From IMG/VR virus record IMGVR_UViG_3300020421_000005, positions 1 to 64,000 of that record: a stretch of DNA of 64,000 nucleotides, one strand, 5' to 3'. Under the pieces are notes generated by a model. It made no database searches, was not told the origin of the DNA, and saw only the letters and a list, made by a program, of their open reading frames with translations. Made by a program: the position numbers and the translations under genes. The DNA comes from a virus. Below, piece by piece: positions 16,329-25,092 of the stretch (position 1 is its first letter; each line of letters starts with the position of its first letter).

Positions 16329-18020
16329 ATGGACAAACTTTCTGAAGCCTATTCTGCAATTTATGAAGCGCCTTTACATCCTAATCTACAAAAGAATGAG
16401 GATAATATAAAGAAAAAGAACGAGGCACTGGCTGCTAAGAACAAACAAAGAGATGCAGACAGAGCAAAGTCAGCTGCTGAGTTTCAAGCACATAAAAAAG
16501 ATGTGATGTCAAAAGGAGGTCGTCCTGTTGACGCTTTAGACTCTTGGCAACAAAAGAAATTGAAGAAGGAAGGTAAGTATAGAGCCGAGTGGGAGACACT
16601 TAAACTTCTAGAGAAAGAAGATTACAGAGAGACATTCGATACTTGGTTAACAGGTCTTGCAGAAGAAGGATATGATATAGACAGATGGACTGATGAAGAA
16701 TTAGTAGAAGCATTTATCAATGAGAATGATCTTTGGGGTGCTAGTGATATGGTTATGGAGGCTCTTCTAGAAGAAGAGTCAGAAGAATTAAACGAAGTTA
16801 AAGATAAGAAAGGTAAGGGTAGTGGTACAAAGGATGCCTGTTATCATAAGGTAAAAGCACGTTATGATGTATGGCCAAGTGCATATGCGTCTGGAGCATT
16901 ATCCAAGTGCAGAAAGAAGGGTGCAAAGAACTGGGGTAACAGTTCTAAGAAAGAAGAAGTTGATTATAGTATTGATGAAATCTATCAAGGAAAGCACGGT
17001 CAGACTGAGAAACAGTATCAGGACAGCAGATCTAATGCTGGTAAGATGATCTCTGGTGATTCTAAGATGAGTGGTGCTAAGTACACTCATGGTAGAAGAG
17101 TGAGTGATGGTGGTGCTGGTCCTCAACCTGCTGGTGGTTCTAAGAAACCAGAAGCACAGGGTAGAATGGACAGCGGCAGTCGCACTGATCTAACATTCCG
17201 TAAGGTAGCACTGAAGAAGAAAGAAGCAGAGAAGAAAGAATCAATGAAAAATGAAGAGTTTGTTGATGAAGGCCTTGGTGCAGTAGTATCAGGACTAGGT
17301 AAAGCTGCTGTAAGAACAGGGATCAAGGTAGGTGGAAAGACAGGTGGTAAGATAGTCCAAGGCGCTATCAAACACGGTGGGCAGGAACTGAAGAACCAAG
17401 CAATAAATGCTGCTGGAGAAGCTGCTGCCGCTGCTGTAAGAAAAGGTGGTGAGAAGGTAAGAAAAAAGATACCACAGGATGATACCAATGTCAATGAAAT
17501 GGCTATGGCTAACCCAATCAGTCAATCAAATCAAAGACAGGCACTACAAAAAGCGAAACAAACACAACTCGCAAAAAGAGCATTGGTTAACAAGTTAATC
17601 AAAAAAGACAACAAACAAGATACAAAGTTACAACAAAAGGTAGCACAAATTCAAATGAGTAGTTTCTCTAATTGGAGAGATGAACTATCCTCACTCGATG
17701 AGAATAGAATGACTGCTTACAATGCTGGTGCTGGTGAAGGTAATGAAGACAGAGGTATAAGTAAGAAAGTTGCAGATAAGTTGGGTAGAAGTAATGATGA
17801 ATCAATGTTTAAGATGAGAAAGACAGGAGGGAAGACAAACAGATCCTACGAAAAGATGATAAGAAAGTCTATTCCTAGCGACAAACCAAACAGAAACAAA
17901 ACTGGTAGAGGTACACCTCAAAACTATCGTAAAGGTTATGAAGATCCAGAGATGGGTAGGTATCAATCTAAAATAGTACAAGGCAAAGGATCTATCAAAG
18001 ACTTGGGTAAAAAGAAATGA
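16329..18020 (+). CDS. Lys/Glu-rich putative virion protein with SEAYSAIYEA head
   Basis: A 563-aa, highly charged protein with N-terminus MDKLSEAYSAIYEA. A compact Cys-containing motif around residues 160-205 (DACYHKVKARYDVWPSAYAS, then GALSKCRKKGAKNWG) looks like a conserved small basic domain; a Gly/Ala-rich amphipathic stretch (VVSGLGKAAVRTGIKVGG) lies near 320-380. An alternative ATG at 16302 is disfavoured by the late promoter position. Composition and late promoter suggest an internal head protein or packaged DNA-binding protein; function not recognised. Confidence 0.7.
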   Translation: MDKLSEAYSAIYEAPLHPNLQKNEDNIKKKNEALAAKNKQRDADRAKSAAEFQAHKKDVMSKGGRPVDALDSWQQKKLKKEGKYRAEWETLKLLEKEDYRETFDTWLTGLAEEGYDIDRWTDEELVEAFINENDLWGASDMVMEALLEEESEELNEVKDKKGKGSGTKDACYHKVKARYDVWPSAYASGALSKCRKKGAKNWGNSSKKEEVDYSIDEIYQGKHGQTEKQYQDSRSNAGKMISGDSKMSGAKYTHGRRVSDGGAGPQPAGGSKKPEAQGRMDSGSRTDLTFRKVALKKKEAEKKESMKNEEFVDEGLGAVVSGLGKAAVRTGIKVGGKTGGKIVQGAIKHGGQELKNQAINAAGEAAAAAVRKGGEKVRKKIPQDDTNVNEMAMANPISQSNQRQALQKAKQTQLAKRALVNKLIKKDNKQDTKLQQKVAQIQMSSFSNWRDELSSLDENRMTAYNAGAGEGNEDRGISKKVADKLGRSNDESMFKMRKTGGKTNRSYEKMIRKSIPSDKPNRNKTGRGTPQNYRKGYEDPEMGRYQSKIVQGKGSIKDLGKKK

Positions 18021-18382
18021 AGAATTTTCAAGACTTCCAAGAGGCCACTCGTCTCAAAAAAGAGATGGGATATGATAAAGGTGGAACTAAGAAACCATCA
18101 TCTAAATCTAAGGACTCTGTACTAGATGCAGTAAAGAAATCCATTACAGCACAGTATGGTAAGGGTGCTATCATGAGAAGTGGTAGTAATCAACAGAAGA
18201 AAGTCAAAGGTCAGAAGACTGATGGTGAAGGTAAGTATCTCAAACAACATAAGGCAAACCAACAACTTAAGAAAGATGCCAAAGAGATGGGTTACGGTGA
18301 TGATACAAAAGGGTATGTAGAAACAAGAGCTAGATACGGTAGTAAAGAAAACATGAAATCAGGAAAAGGATTAGGTACATGA
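18017..18382 (+). CDS. Small Lys-rich protein
   Basis: A 121-aa basic protein starting MKNFQDFQEATRLKKEMGYD, overlapping the upstream gene by 4 bases (ATGA). Rich in Lys, Gly and Ser with no predicted membrane region. Its composition matches its large neighbours, so it probably belongs to the same virion-internal set. Confidence 0.68.
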   Translation: MKNFQDFQEATRLKKEMGYDKGGTKKPSSKSKDSVLDAVKKSITAQYGKGAIMRSGSNQQKKVKGQKTDGEGKYLKQHKANQQLKKDAKEMGYGDDTKGYVETRARYGSKENMKSGKGLGT

Positions 18383-18383
18383 C

Positions 18384-21300
18384 ATGCCATCAGTCTCGAA
18401 AAAGCAACAAAGGTTCTTTGGAATTGTTAGAGCGTATCAAAAAGGCACTCTCCCGACAGGGAAAACGTCGCCTGAGGTTCAAAGAGCTGCTACCAGCATG
18501 AAGAAAGGAGATGTAAAGAAATTTGCATCTACTAAACACAAAGGATTACCTGAAAAGAAAAAATCTCTTCCTGAAGGGTACAAGGGAGAGAAAAAAGATA
18601 AGAGTCTCTTTGCTAGATACAAAGATCTACAGGATCCTAAAGACCCAAACACTTTAGAAACCCTCCTCAAGAAAAAATCCCAACAGAAAAAGATGAATGA
18701 GTCAGTCGCTGTTAAAGAATTGGAAGATGGTCTAGTAAAATTAGACTATCCATCCTACGGTGAAGTTGATGACCTGATGAAGAGAATTGCTTCACGAAAT
18801 GGCATCGATACCACTCTCTTGCACATGCAATTTAAAGCAAAACATCTCATGATTCCAGATGATTGGGCTAAGAAGAAGATGTTTGAACCTGTCATGATTC
18901 CTAAGACACCAGTAAAGGAGAATTTAGGTGTGATGCCTAACAGAAGAGGTCCAAATATTGATGAATTAGATAAAAGATATCAAAAGAAGAAGGATCCAAT
19001 AGTTGAACTTGGAGCAGCAATTTTAAAATCAAATTTAAAATCAAAAAAAGAACAAGAAAAAGTAGATGAAGGTAAAAAAGGAACATTTGAAAAGATTGGT
19101 GGTGCCGTGGCTGGTACTGCTGGAAGTATAGCTGGTGGTATAGGTGGTGCTGCTGCCATGGGAGCTGCTGGTAGTGCAGTGCCTCTCGCAGGCACTGCTG
19201 CAGGGGGATTAGCTGGAGGAGTTTTAGGATCAATCGCTGGTGGCGAACTCGCTGGACTAAAAGGTAGAATGGTTGGAAGAACTGTGGACAAGGCACTAGG
19301 GACAGTCACTAAACCTATAAAGGGTGCTGGTAAAAATATTAAATCTTCCCTCCCAAAAAGATCTAGAACACTAACCACAGAAGAAGGCCTCCGTGATTGG
19401 TTTGGTAAATCTAAATCAAAAGATGGTAAAGGTGGTTGGGTCAACGTAGTTACAGGTGGAACCTGTGCTAGTGACGAACCAGGCGAGGGTACTCCCAAGT
19501 GTGTGTCATCATCTAAACGTGCGAGTATGACCAAGGCAGAAAGAAAGTCTGCGGCAAGAAGAAAGAAGGCAGCAGATCCAGGCCAACAATCAAAGTCAGG
19601 TGCTGCAAAACCTACATATGTTAGTACGGATAAAAAGAAAAAGGTGAACGAAGAGAAGGTATCTAAGGATCATCCTAATCATCCTGACAAACACGAAGAC
19701 CATCCTGATATGTCTTACAAAGACGCTGCTAAGATCAGAGTGGAAAAGAAAACTGCAAAGAAACAAGTAGAATCTGGTAACAGATCTAGGTTTACTGATA
19801 AATATTATCCAGAAAAGAAAAAAGACCTTAAGTATCCTGTAGGTAACAAGATCGTGAAAACTGGCAAACTCACAAAAGAACAATTCGCTGCTATCTTAGA
19901 AGATGCTAAGATGCACAGACAGACTGACATCAACTTAGATAGACTTCACGATAAGTTTAGTAAGATGGATCAGAGTATGCCATCTAATAAGTTTATGTTG
20001 AAGAGAATACAGAAAGAAAAGAAGAGGAGACAAGATAAAGCGAAGAAAGAAAATCTAAATCCTACTACTCAGATTAACGATAGCTTTGAGATTGATCCTA
20101 AGAAGCATAAGGATGCACAGAAGAAACAGAAGATGAGGAATCTTGCCATAGGCAATGAGAATTCTAATGAGAAGAAAGTTGCAGAGAAGAAAGCAGGCGG
20201 TCCTAAAATGATGGGTGAGGCAAAAAAACCTGTAGTCAAGGTGAAACTGAATCCTGATAAAAAAATTGGAGTCAAGGTTACTGACATAGGGGCTGGTGGA
20301 AAAGAGTATGTGAGAAAGAATACGATGGATGAGGCAAAAAATCCAGCACAACAGGCTGCTATTGCAATCTCTAAGAAAAATAGATTGCAAGATATGATGG
20401 TGTCTAGAAAGAAAAAGTTGAAAGAAACTGTTGAGATGTCAAGGAAAAAATGGAAGAAGACACATAAGGATTTTAGAAATGATGATGAAAAGAACCCTAG
20501 AGTCACAAGATACGTTGATGGAAAGGGAACTGTCTCAAGTCCTGTAAAATTTACTGAGGGTTCTATTGATCCTACAAGGAGCAAACCAAAAGAAGAACCA
20601 AAAGACCCTGCCAACATGGCAAAGAAAAAGGGAACAGTAAAGAAGGGTGAACCAGACTATAGAAATCTTGCAGCAGACTACACTCCTGATACTTCTATGA
20701 CAGAGGCTGCAGCATGGACAAGAAAGGCTGGTAAGAACTCGTCAGGTGGTTTGAATGAGAAGGGTCGTAAGTCTTACGAACGTGAGAACCCAGGCTCAGA
20801 TCTAAAAGCACCTAGTAAAAAGAAAGGTAACAAGAGAAGAGCATCATTCTGTGCAAGAATGAAAGGTATGAAAAAGAAACTTACCTCAGCTAAGACTGCA
20901 AGAGATCCTGATTCTAGAATCAATAAGTCTCTCAGAGCATGGAACTGTGGTTACGAACCAGAGACAGGTGAGTTGATTTCTGAGAAACTTGGTGGTATGG
21001 TGGCGGCAGTCAAAAGAAAAAAGGCAGTATTGAAACAGCCTATGAAAGCTATGGATGCTGGTGCTAGAGGGAGGAGACTCTTACAGAGAAAAGAGCATCA
21101 AAGATATGTGTCTGACATCATTCCAGATCATTTAAAGGATGAGTATACTCCTGTAATTGAAACAAAAGAAGTTCCTAAAGGTGTTAAAAAGATTGCCAAA
21201 GAATTAGATGCTGCAGTAAAGATGCACTCTAGTCAGGCAAGTAGATTAAGGAAAGCAGGCATCAGTGAGGGAAAGAAAAAGTGTGGTGAAGGTGAATACT

Positions 21301-21497
21301 ATTGTAATGATATGAAGAAATGTCGTCCCATTCCTAAAGGATATCGTGTAGGATATGGTGGAATGTTAAAACCAGAAAACGAATCAGAAGAAACTAAAGG
21401 AAAGAACGGTAATGGTAGCAATGGCGGTAATGGTAATGGTAATGGCAATGGCGGGTCTCATGGTGGCAATGGTGGATCCAACGGAGGAGATGCTTGA
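18384..21497 (+). CDS. Very large Lys-rich putative virion protein with Asn/Gly-repeat tail
   Basis: A 1037-aa basic protein beginning MPSVSKKQQRFFGIVRAYQK. Features in order: a hydrophobic Gly/Ala block near residues 235-310 (GGAVAGTAGSIAGGIGGAAA), a segment with GGWVNVVTGGTCASDEPG, a Cys-containing module near residues 810-855 (RASFCARMKGMKKK, then SRINKSLRAWNCG), CGEGEYYCNDMKKCRPIPKG near 970, and a terminal NGNGNGGSHGGNGG run. Several short basic modules joined by Lys-rich linkers suggest a DNA- or capsid-binding internal protein. Its stop codon is inside the -35 box of the next promoter. Confidence 0.7.
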   Translation: MPSVSKKQQRFFGIVRAYQKGTLPTGKTSPEVQRAATSMKKGDVKKFASTKHKGLPEKKKSLPEGYKGEKKDKSLFARYKDLQDPKDPNTLETLLKKKSQQKKMNESVAVKELEDGLVKLDYPSYGEVDDLMKRIASRNGIDTTLLHMQFKAKHLMIPDDWAKKKMFEPVMIPKTPVKENLGVMPNRRGPNIDELDKRYQKKKDPIVELGAAILKSNLKSKKEQEKVDEGKKGTFEKIGGAVAGTAGSIAGGIGGAAAMGAAGSAVPLAGTAAGGLAGGVLGSIAGGELAGLKGRMVGRTVDKALGTVTKPIKGAGKNIKSSLPKRSRTLTTEEGLRDWFGKSKSKDGKGGWVNVVTGGTCASDEPGEGTPKCVSSSKRASMTKAERKSAARRKKAADPGQQSKSGAAKPTYVSTDKKKKVNEEKVSKDHPNHPDKHEDHPDMSYKDAAKIRVEKKTAKKQVESGNRSRFTDKYYPEKKKDLKYPVGNKIVKTGKLTKEQFAAILEDAKMHRQTDINLDRLHDKFSKMDQSMPSNKFMLKRIQKEKKRRQDKAKKENLNPTTQINDSFEIDPKKHKDAQKKQKMRNLAIGNENSNEKKVAEKKAGGPKMMGEAKKPVVKVKLNPDKKIGVKVTDIGAGGKEYVRKNTMDEAKNPAQQAAIAISKKNRLQDMMVSRKKKLKETVEMSRKKWKKTHKDFRNDDEKNPRVTRYVDGKGTVSSPVKFTEGSIDPTRSKPKEEPKDPANMAKKKGTVKKGEPDYRNLAADYTPDTSMTEAAAWTRKAGKNSSGGLNEKGRKSYERENPGSDLKAPSKKKGNKRRASFCARMKGMKKKLTSAKTARDPDSRINKSLRAWNCGYEPETGELISEKLGGMVAAVKRKKAVLKQPMKAMDAGARGRRLLQRKEHQRYVSDIIPDHLKDEYTPVIETKEVPKGVKKIAKELDAAVKMHSSQASRLRKAGISEGKKKCGEGEYYCNDMKKCRPIPKGYRVGYGGMLKPENESEETKGKNGNGSNGGNGNGNGNGGSHGGNGGSNGGDA

Positions 21498-21521
21498 CAA
21501 ACTGAGGAAATAGGTTATACT
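21494..21521 (+). promoter_or_regulatory. Sigma70-type promoter (TTGACA-16-TATACT)
   Basis: TTGACA at 21494-21499, 16-bp spacer, TATACT at 21516-21521. The TGA stop of the 1037-aa gene lies within the -35 box. It would serve the phosphomannomutase and the small genes after it. Confidence 0.78.
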
Positions 21522-21545
21522 AGTGTATGTAACCTTTTGTAATTC

Positions 21546-22238
21546 GTGACAAAATACATTTTTGATGTCGATGGGACTCTTACTCCCAGCCGACAAAAAA
21601 TTGATCCTGATTTTCTGATATTCTTCAATAGTTTTGTTCTAGCGAACGAAGTATATCTCGTCACAGGAAGTAATAGAGAGAAAACTATAGAACAAATTAC
21701 GCACCTTCTCTACTGTAATTGTAAGAGGGTGTATAATTGTGCTGGCAATGATGTGTACGAAGGTGATATTAGAGTATATACAAATCCGTGGGAACTTCCC
21801 GAAGAAGCAAGAGAGTTTCTCACAGAGGAACTACACAATAGTACATTTCCAGTAAGAACTGGAACACACATTGAGGAGAGGCCTGGATGTGTCAATTTTA
21901 GTATCGTAGGTAGAGGTGCGACTCTGGTAGAGAGACAGGTGTATTGTGATTGGGATGATATAAAGAAAGAAAGAGTAGAGATAGCAAATAGATTTAACAA
22001 ACAGTTCCCAGAACTCTATGCTTTTGTTGGTGGACAAACAGGTGTGGATATTTCAAGTAAGGGAAGTGATAAGAGTCAAATTGTTAGAGACTTCATGGAT
22101 GGTGATGTAGCATTCTTTGGTGATAGAATGGATGAACACGGTAATGATAGACCACTGGCAGATAAGATCATTGGAAATAGATTGGGTCAGGTTATTGAAG
22201 TGAAAGGTTGGGAAGATACATGGAGCAAACTCAAATGA
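21546..22238 (+). CDS. Phosphomannomutase, eukaryotic (PMM/HAD) type
   Basis: A 230-aa HAD-family protein. Motif I is FDVDGTLTPSRQKI (catalytic Asp pair, DxDGTLTPxRxxI as in eukaryotic PMMs); ERPGCVNFSIVGR and GGQTGVDISSKGSDKSQIV match PMM substrate and cap motifs, and FFGDRMDEHGND is the metal-binding motif IV. It would interconvert mannose 6-phosphate and mannose 1-phosphate, feeding GDP-mannose synthesis. The start is GTG at 21546. This links it with the GDP-mannose 3,5-epimerase at 28272. A related HAD sugar phosphatase is the alternative. Confidence 0.8.
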   Translation: MTKYIFDVDGTLTPSRQKIDPDFLIFFNSFVLANEVYLVTGSNREKTIEQITHLLYCNCKRVYNCAGNDVYEGDIRVYTNPWELPEEAREFLTEELHNSTFPVRTGTHIEERPGCVNFSIVGRGATLVERQVYCDWDDIKKERVEIANRFNKQFPELYAFVGGQTGVDISSKGSDKSQIVRDFMDGDVAFFGDRMDEHGNDRPLADKIIGNRLGQVIEVKGWEDTWSKLK

Positions 22239-22363
22239 CAATTCAATGGTCGAACGTAGTAATTATATTATCCCTAGTGTTATTCCAAACGTTGTATGTT
22301 TGCTCGATGCACTGGTGGGTACAACAGGATCAGAGACCTCATATACATAGTGTGAAGATATGA
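22235..22363 (+). CDS. Small one-span membrane protein (42 aa)
   Basis: The ATG overlaps the upstream stop (ATGA). The peptide MTIQWSNVVIILSLVLFQTL is a membrane span followed by a short Trp/His/Gln-rich tail. Translational coupling supports it being real; function unknown. Confidence 0.55.
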   Translation: MTIQWSNVVIILSLVLFQTLYVCSMHWWVQQDQRPHIHSVKI

Positions 22364-22373
22364 AAATGATGAA

Positions 22374-22811
22374 ATGGTTGAAGGAGGAGTTTACGAAAAC
22401 CCCTGGCTATATGAGGGTAAACCTTTTACTTCTGACGACATTGGCGATTTCTTCGGTTACGTCTACCTCATTACTAATAAGACAACAGGCAAGAAGTACA
22501 TCGGTAGAAAATATTTCGTACAGAAACGAAAGCCTAAGGGAGGTAAGAGACGAGTTACCTCTGAGTCAGACTGGAAGAAATATTATGGATCATCCCCCGA
22601 GCTCAAAGCCGACGTATCCGAATATGGAAAGACAAATTTTTCAAGAGAGATCATATCCCTTCATAGAACCCTCGGAAGAACAAATTATGAGGAGACCAGA
22701 CAACTCTTTCTAAATAACGTGTTGACTGAGGCTCTTGACAATGGAGAGCCTGCCTACTATAATTCTAATGTTCTAGGACGTTACTACCGAAAGGACTATT
22801 TCGATGCTTGA
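22374..22811 (+). CDS. GIY-YIG family endonuclease
   Basis: A 145-aa protein with FFGYVYLITNKTTGKKYIGR, the GIY-YIG core (GYVYLI...KKYIGR), and downstream basic residues plus Glu102 region (NYEETRQLFLN) expected for the single-domain nuclease. It could be a homing or DNA-repair nuclease. An overlapping frame from 22360 exists but shows no domain. It sits between non-homologous small genes, consistent with a free-standing mobile endonuclease. The stop overlaps the next start. Confidence 0.82.
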   Translation: MVEGGVYENPWLYEGKPFTSDDIGDFFGYVYLITNKTTGKKYIGRKYFVQKRKPKGGKRRVTSESDWKKYYGSSPELKADVSEYGKTNFSREIISLHRTLGRTNYEETRQLFLNNVLTEALDNGEPAYYNSNVLGRYYRKDYFDA

Positions 22812-22971
22812 CCCCTCATTTCAATCCGATCTCTTCCAATTCACTCAAGATTATGAAGAGGAGAAACTTACACAAGATTATATCATCGACAGGATTCATG
22901 ACCTGTACGATCAAGGTGCCTATGAGGAAGCGGTAGCTTTCTACGAAGAATGGAGAGAGGATATTGAATAG
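22804..22971 (+). CDS. Small acidic protein (55 aa)
   Basis: MLDPSFQSDLFQFTQDYEEE...; Asp/Glu/Tyr-rich helical peptide. The ATG overlaps the nuclease stop by 8 bases and its TAG overlaps the next gene. No family recognised; the strict packing supports coding. Confidence 0.55.
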   Translation: MLDPSFQSDLFQFTQDYEEEKLTQDYIIDRIHDLYDQGAYEEAVAFYEEWREDIE

Positions 22972-23545
22972 TTATCAACAGTGGCAGAGACCACCTGTTC
23001 CCGATCCTATGCCGTATCTTCAAGAGGCGGCAGATATTATACAATCACATGAAATAAATTTAGATGAAGAAGGTATTCTTGATCTGCTTCAAATAAAATA
23101 TAGATGGCCAGAACCATCTCTTGAGGTCATCAATCAGTGCCAGAAAAAATCTAATGGATTCTTTGATTCTAGAGGTTACATAATCTATGATAAATGGAAG
23201 AGGTTATTTGATCTGGGGTTCACTAGTCTCTTAAGTAACGTCATGGATCTGACATCAGATCTTAGATCTCTTGATCAAAAATTATTTGAATACAAGGGAT
23301 CAGAAACTAATGCTAATATGTACTTGAGTGCTGGAACTGTTTTCAATAGAGCAAGTTTTGATCCACACAATCATGACTACCATGTCATAGTAAAACCAAT
23401 CTATGGCACTTGCACATGGAGTATCAATGGACAGACTAAAGAAGCAGATCCATCAGGTGTTCTTATCATACCAGAGGGAACTATGCACTCTGTCATAGCC
23501 AACCCAGAACCTAGATTGTCATTAACTATTAATATGTCAGGATGA
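22964..23545 (+). CDS. Cupin-like protein, possible iron oxygenase
   Basis: A 193-aa protein with a C-terminal cupin/double-stranded beta-helix: His135, His137 and His140 in DPHNHDYHVIVKP, then GVLIIPEGTMHSVIAN with His175. The HxH...H pattern fits a mononuclear Fe or Mn site. The start is a TTG at 22964 with AGAGAGG 5-10 bases upstream; an ATG at 23009 would be the alternative. Substrate unknown. It is coupled to the next gene (ATGATG overlap). Confidence 0.65.
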   Translation: MNSYQQWQRPPVPDPMPYLQEAADIIQSHEINLDEEGILDLLQIKYRWPEPSLEVINQCQKKSNGFFDSRGYIIYDKWKRLFDLGFTSLLSNVMDLTSDLRSLDQKLFEYKGSETNANMYLSAGTVFNRASFDPHNHDYHVIVKPIYGTCTWSINGQTKEADPSGVLIIPEGTMHSVIANPEPRLSLTINMSG

Positions 23546-23976
23546 TGGATGAATATATAAACTACATGGTCAAACTTGGGGTAGATCACATACCTCATTT
23601 GGAAGGCGATCTCTTATCACATTGCATGAGAGTAGCTGGTATGTTGTATTCTTATGGAAGACCAGAAGATGAGGTGAAGGCAGGGTTGTTTCACTCTGTT
23701 TATGGTAATGAATTTCAGATGTACAAAGTTGATGTTGACAGAGATGAACTCTGTTACTTGATTGGAAATTATTCAGAATACTTGGTAGCAAAATTTAACA
23801 GTTTAGAGGATCGACCTTATACTATTTTATGTGGAAAGGGATTGAAAGATCCAGAGAAGACTGCTCTTAGGTGGTTGGAATACTGTAACATTAGAGATCA
23901 AGATCCAGAAGCTGATATATTAAAAGAGTTTGAGTTAGTTTTGAAGGTAGAAGACAATGTTGAAAGCGAGATGTAA
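23542..23976 (+). CDS. HD-like domain protein (DUF6817-like)
   Basis: A 144-aa helical protein with HLEGDLLSHCMRVAGML and EDEVKAGLFHSVYGNEF, the two His-containing helices of a small HD-like fold often seen in uncharacterised proteins near sugar or cofactor genes. Metal-dependent phosphohydrolase or related activity is possible. The family assignment rests on motif memory only. Confidence 0.6.
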   Translation: MMDEYINYMVKLGVDHIPHLEGDLLSHCMRVAGMLYSYGRPEDEVKAGLFHSVYGNEFQMYKVDVDRDELCYLIGNYSEYLVAKFNSLEDRPYTILCGKGLKDPEKTALRWLEYCNIRDQDPEADILKEFELVLKVEDNVESEM

Positions 23977-24205
23977 ACTATGTAATACAGAGTTGCGAGC
24001 AACGACTAAAGTTCAAGTCTGTAGATGTGAAAATCAAATGATGGTTGTTGATGAGACTGTTGGGGCTATCGATCTTAATCAGGTAATCCTTACAGAATAT
24101 GACAAAACTATTAAATATGATGGTATTCTGACATTTGATGATCTAAAATACCAAGAGGAACGCCGAAGAAGAGGCGTTAAAAAATTAATCTACGAGGAAC
24201 GATGA
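23957..24205 (+). CDS. Small zinc-ribbon-like protein
   Basis: An 82-aa protein with CKLCNTELRATTKVQVCRCE: a CxxC and a CxC pair separated by about 14 residues, typical of a zinc ribbon. The tail is Arg/Lys-rich (EERRRRGVKK). It overlaps the upstream gene by 20 bases and the downstream gene by 4. A nucleic-acid or protein adaptor role is likely but unproven. Confidence 0.65.
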   Translation: MLKARCKLCNTELRATTKVQVCRCENQMMVVDETVGAIDLNQVILTEYDKTIKYDGILTFDDLKYQEERRRRGVKKLIYEER

Positions 24206-24414
24206 TCAGTCTAGACGAGAAGTACCATAGCTACCTTGAAAAAGGTAAGTCATTGAAAATTGATGGCGTAAATGAAAAACTTACGGGCTATGGATACAGT
24301 TGTGACGGATCAGAAATTGTTGGGTTTTACTTGACAACTGTAAATTATAAGTTACACTATAATCTCAACGAACAATTTATTAAACTTGAGGCACTCAGAG
24401 AACTCTCCGAGTAA
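24202..24414 (+). CDS. Small hypothetical protein (70 aa)
   Basis: MISLDEKYHSYLEKGKSLKI...; soluble, mixed alpha/beta, with YLTTVNYKLHYNLNEQFI as its most hydrophobic part. ATGA overlap with the upstream zinc-ribbon gene. Not recognised. Confidence 0.6.
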   Translation: MISLDEKYHSYLEKGKSLKIDGVNEKLTGYGYSCDGSEIVGFYLTTVNYKLHYNLNEQFIKLEALRELSE

Positions 24415-24450
24415 CCTTATACATACTATACATGAAAGTAAATTAGAAAA

Positions 24451-25092
24451 ATGAATTTATTGCCTGATGCAGAGTTGTTCTTTTGGAATAACAAATCAAA
24501 AAAATTAGTGAAGAAATCAGTACACTCATTGTTCGAGGGTAAAGATGTTCTTCTTGTCTCTGTGTGCGGTGCTTTCACACCTCCATGTACAGAGATGGTC
24601 AAGGAGTATGAGAAACTCTATGACAGCTTCATCAAAGAAACTATTGTTGATGAGATCTATGTCGTTTCTATGAACGATTCATTTGTGATGGACAAGTGGT
24701 TTAAAGACATGAAGATCAAAAAACTTAAGTATCTTCCAGATGGAAATGGAGCATACGTTCTAAGACTTGCAAAGCAAGGTGGAATGGCTGCAACTCAATG
24801 TTCCGTCAAGATGTACAATAAAGGTATGGGAATGAGAGCATGGCGTTGGGTTATGCTAATTGAAAATAATATTCAGATGGTTTACCTTGAGGAAGAGACA
24901 CCAGATGGTGTTGGAAGTAGAGACAACTTACCTAATGATCCATTTGAACTCACACATGCAAGTCAGATGTTAGAGTTCTTAAAGAACAGAGATCAGATTG
25001 ATCATATTAACGAGGTAAACGCAGCAACGGCTAAAGACAGCGCACACATGCCAGGATCATTTGAACATTTACCTAAACAACCGCAAATGTAA
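24451..25092 (+). CDS. Peroxiredoxin (Prx5/AhpC-TSA fold)
   Basis: A 213-aa thioredoxin-fold protein. SVCGAFTPPCTEMVKEYEKL holds the peroxidatic Cys in the T-P-x-C box, and DEIYVVSMNDSFVMDKWF matches the Prx5 signature VDEVxCxSVNDxFVxxxW. It reduces peroxides; reducing power could come from the phage glutaredoxins. The first Pro of the usual PGAFTP box is Cys here, which might give a different resolving disulfide. The C-terminal 40 residues extend beyond the core. The stop overlaps the next start (TAATG). Confidence 0.85.
   Translation: MNLLPDAELFFWNNKSKKLVKKSVHSLFEGKDVLLVSVCGAFTPPCTEMVKEYEKLYDSFIKETIVDEIYVVSMNDSFVMDKWFKDMKIKKLKYLPDGNGAYVLRLAKQGGMAATQCSVKMYNKGMGMRAWRWVMLIENNIQMVYLEEETPDGVGSRDNLPNDPFELTHASQMLEFLKNRDQIDHINEVNAATAKDSAHMPGSFEHLPKQPQM

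Noticed and set aside
18980-20617. 184- and 182-aa minus-strand ORFs in the Lys-rich gene
   Set aside because: Phe/Leu/Ser-rich translations are what the complement of Lys/Glu-rich coding gives; no independent support.
21400-21490. Asn/Gly repeats as a CRISPR-like or satellite array
   Set aside because: They are in-frame low-complexity codons at the end of a large protein, without spacers.
22360-22713. 117-aa ORF overlapping the GIY-YIG gene
   Set aside because: The GIY-YIG frame has a recognisable catalytic core; this frame has only a chance hydrophobic start.
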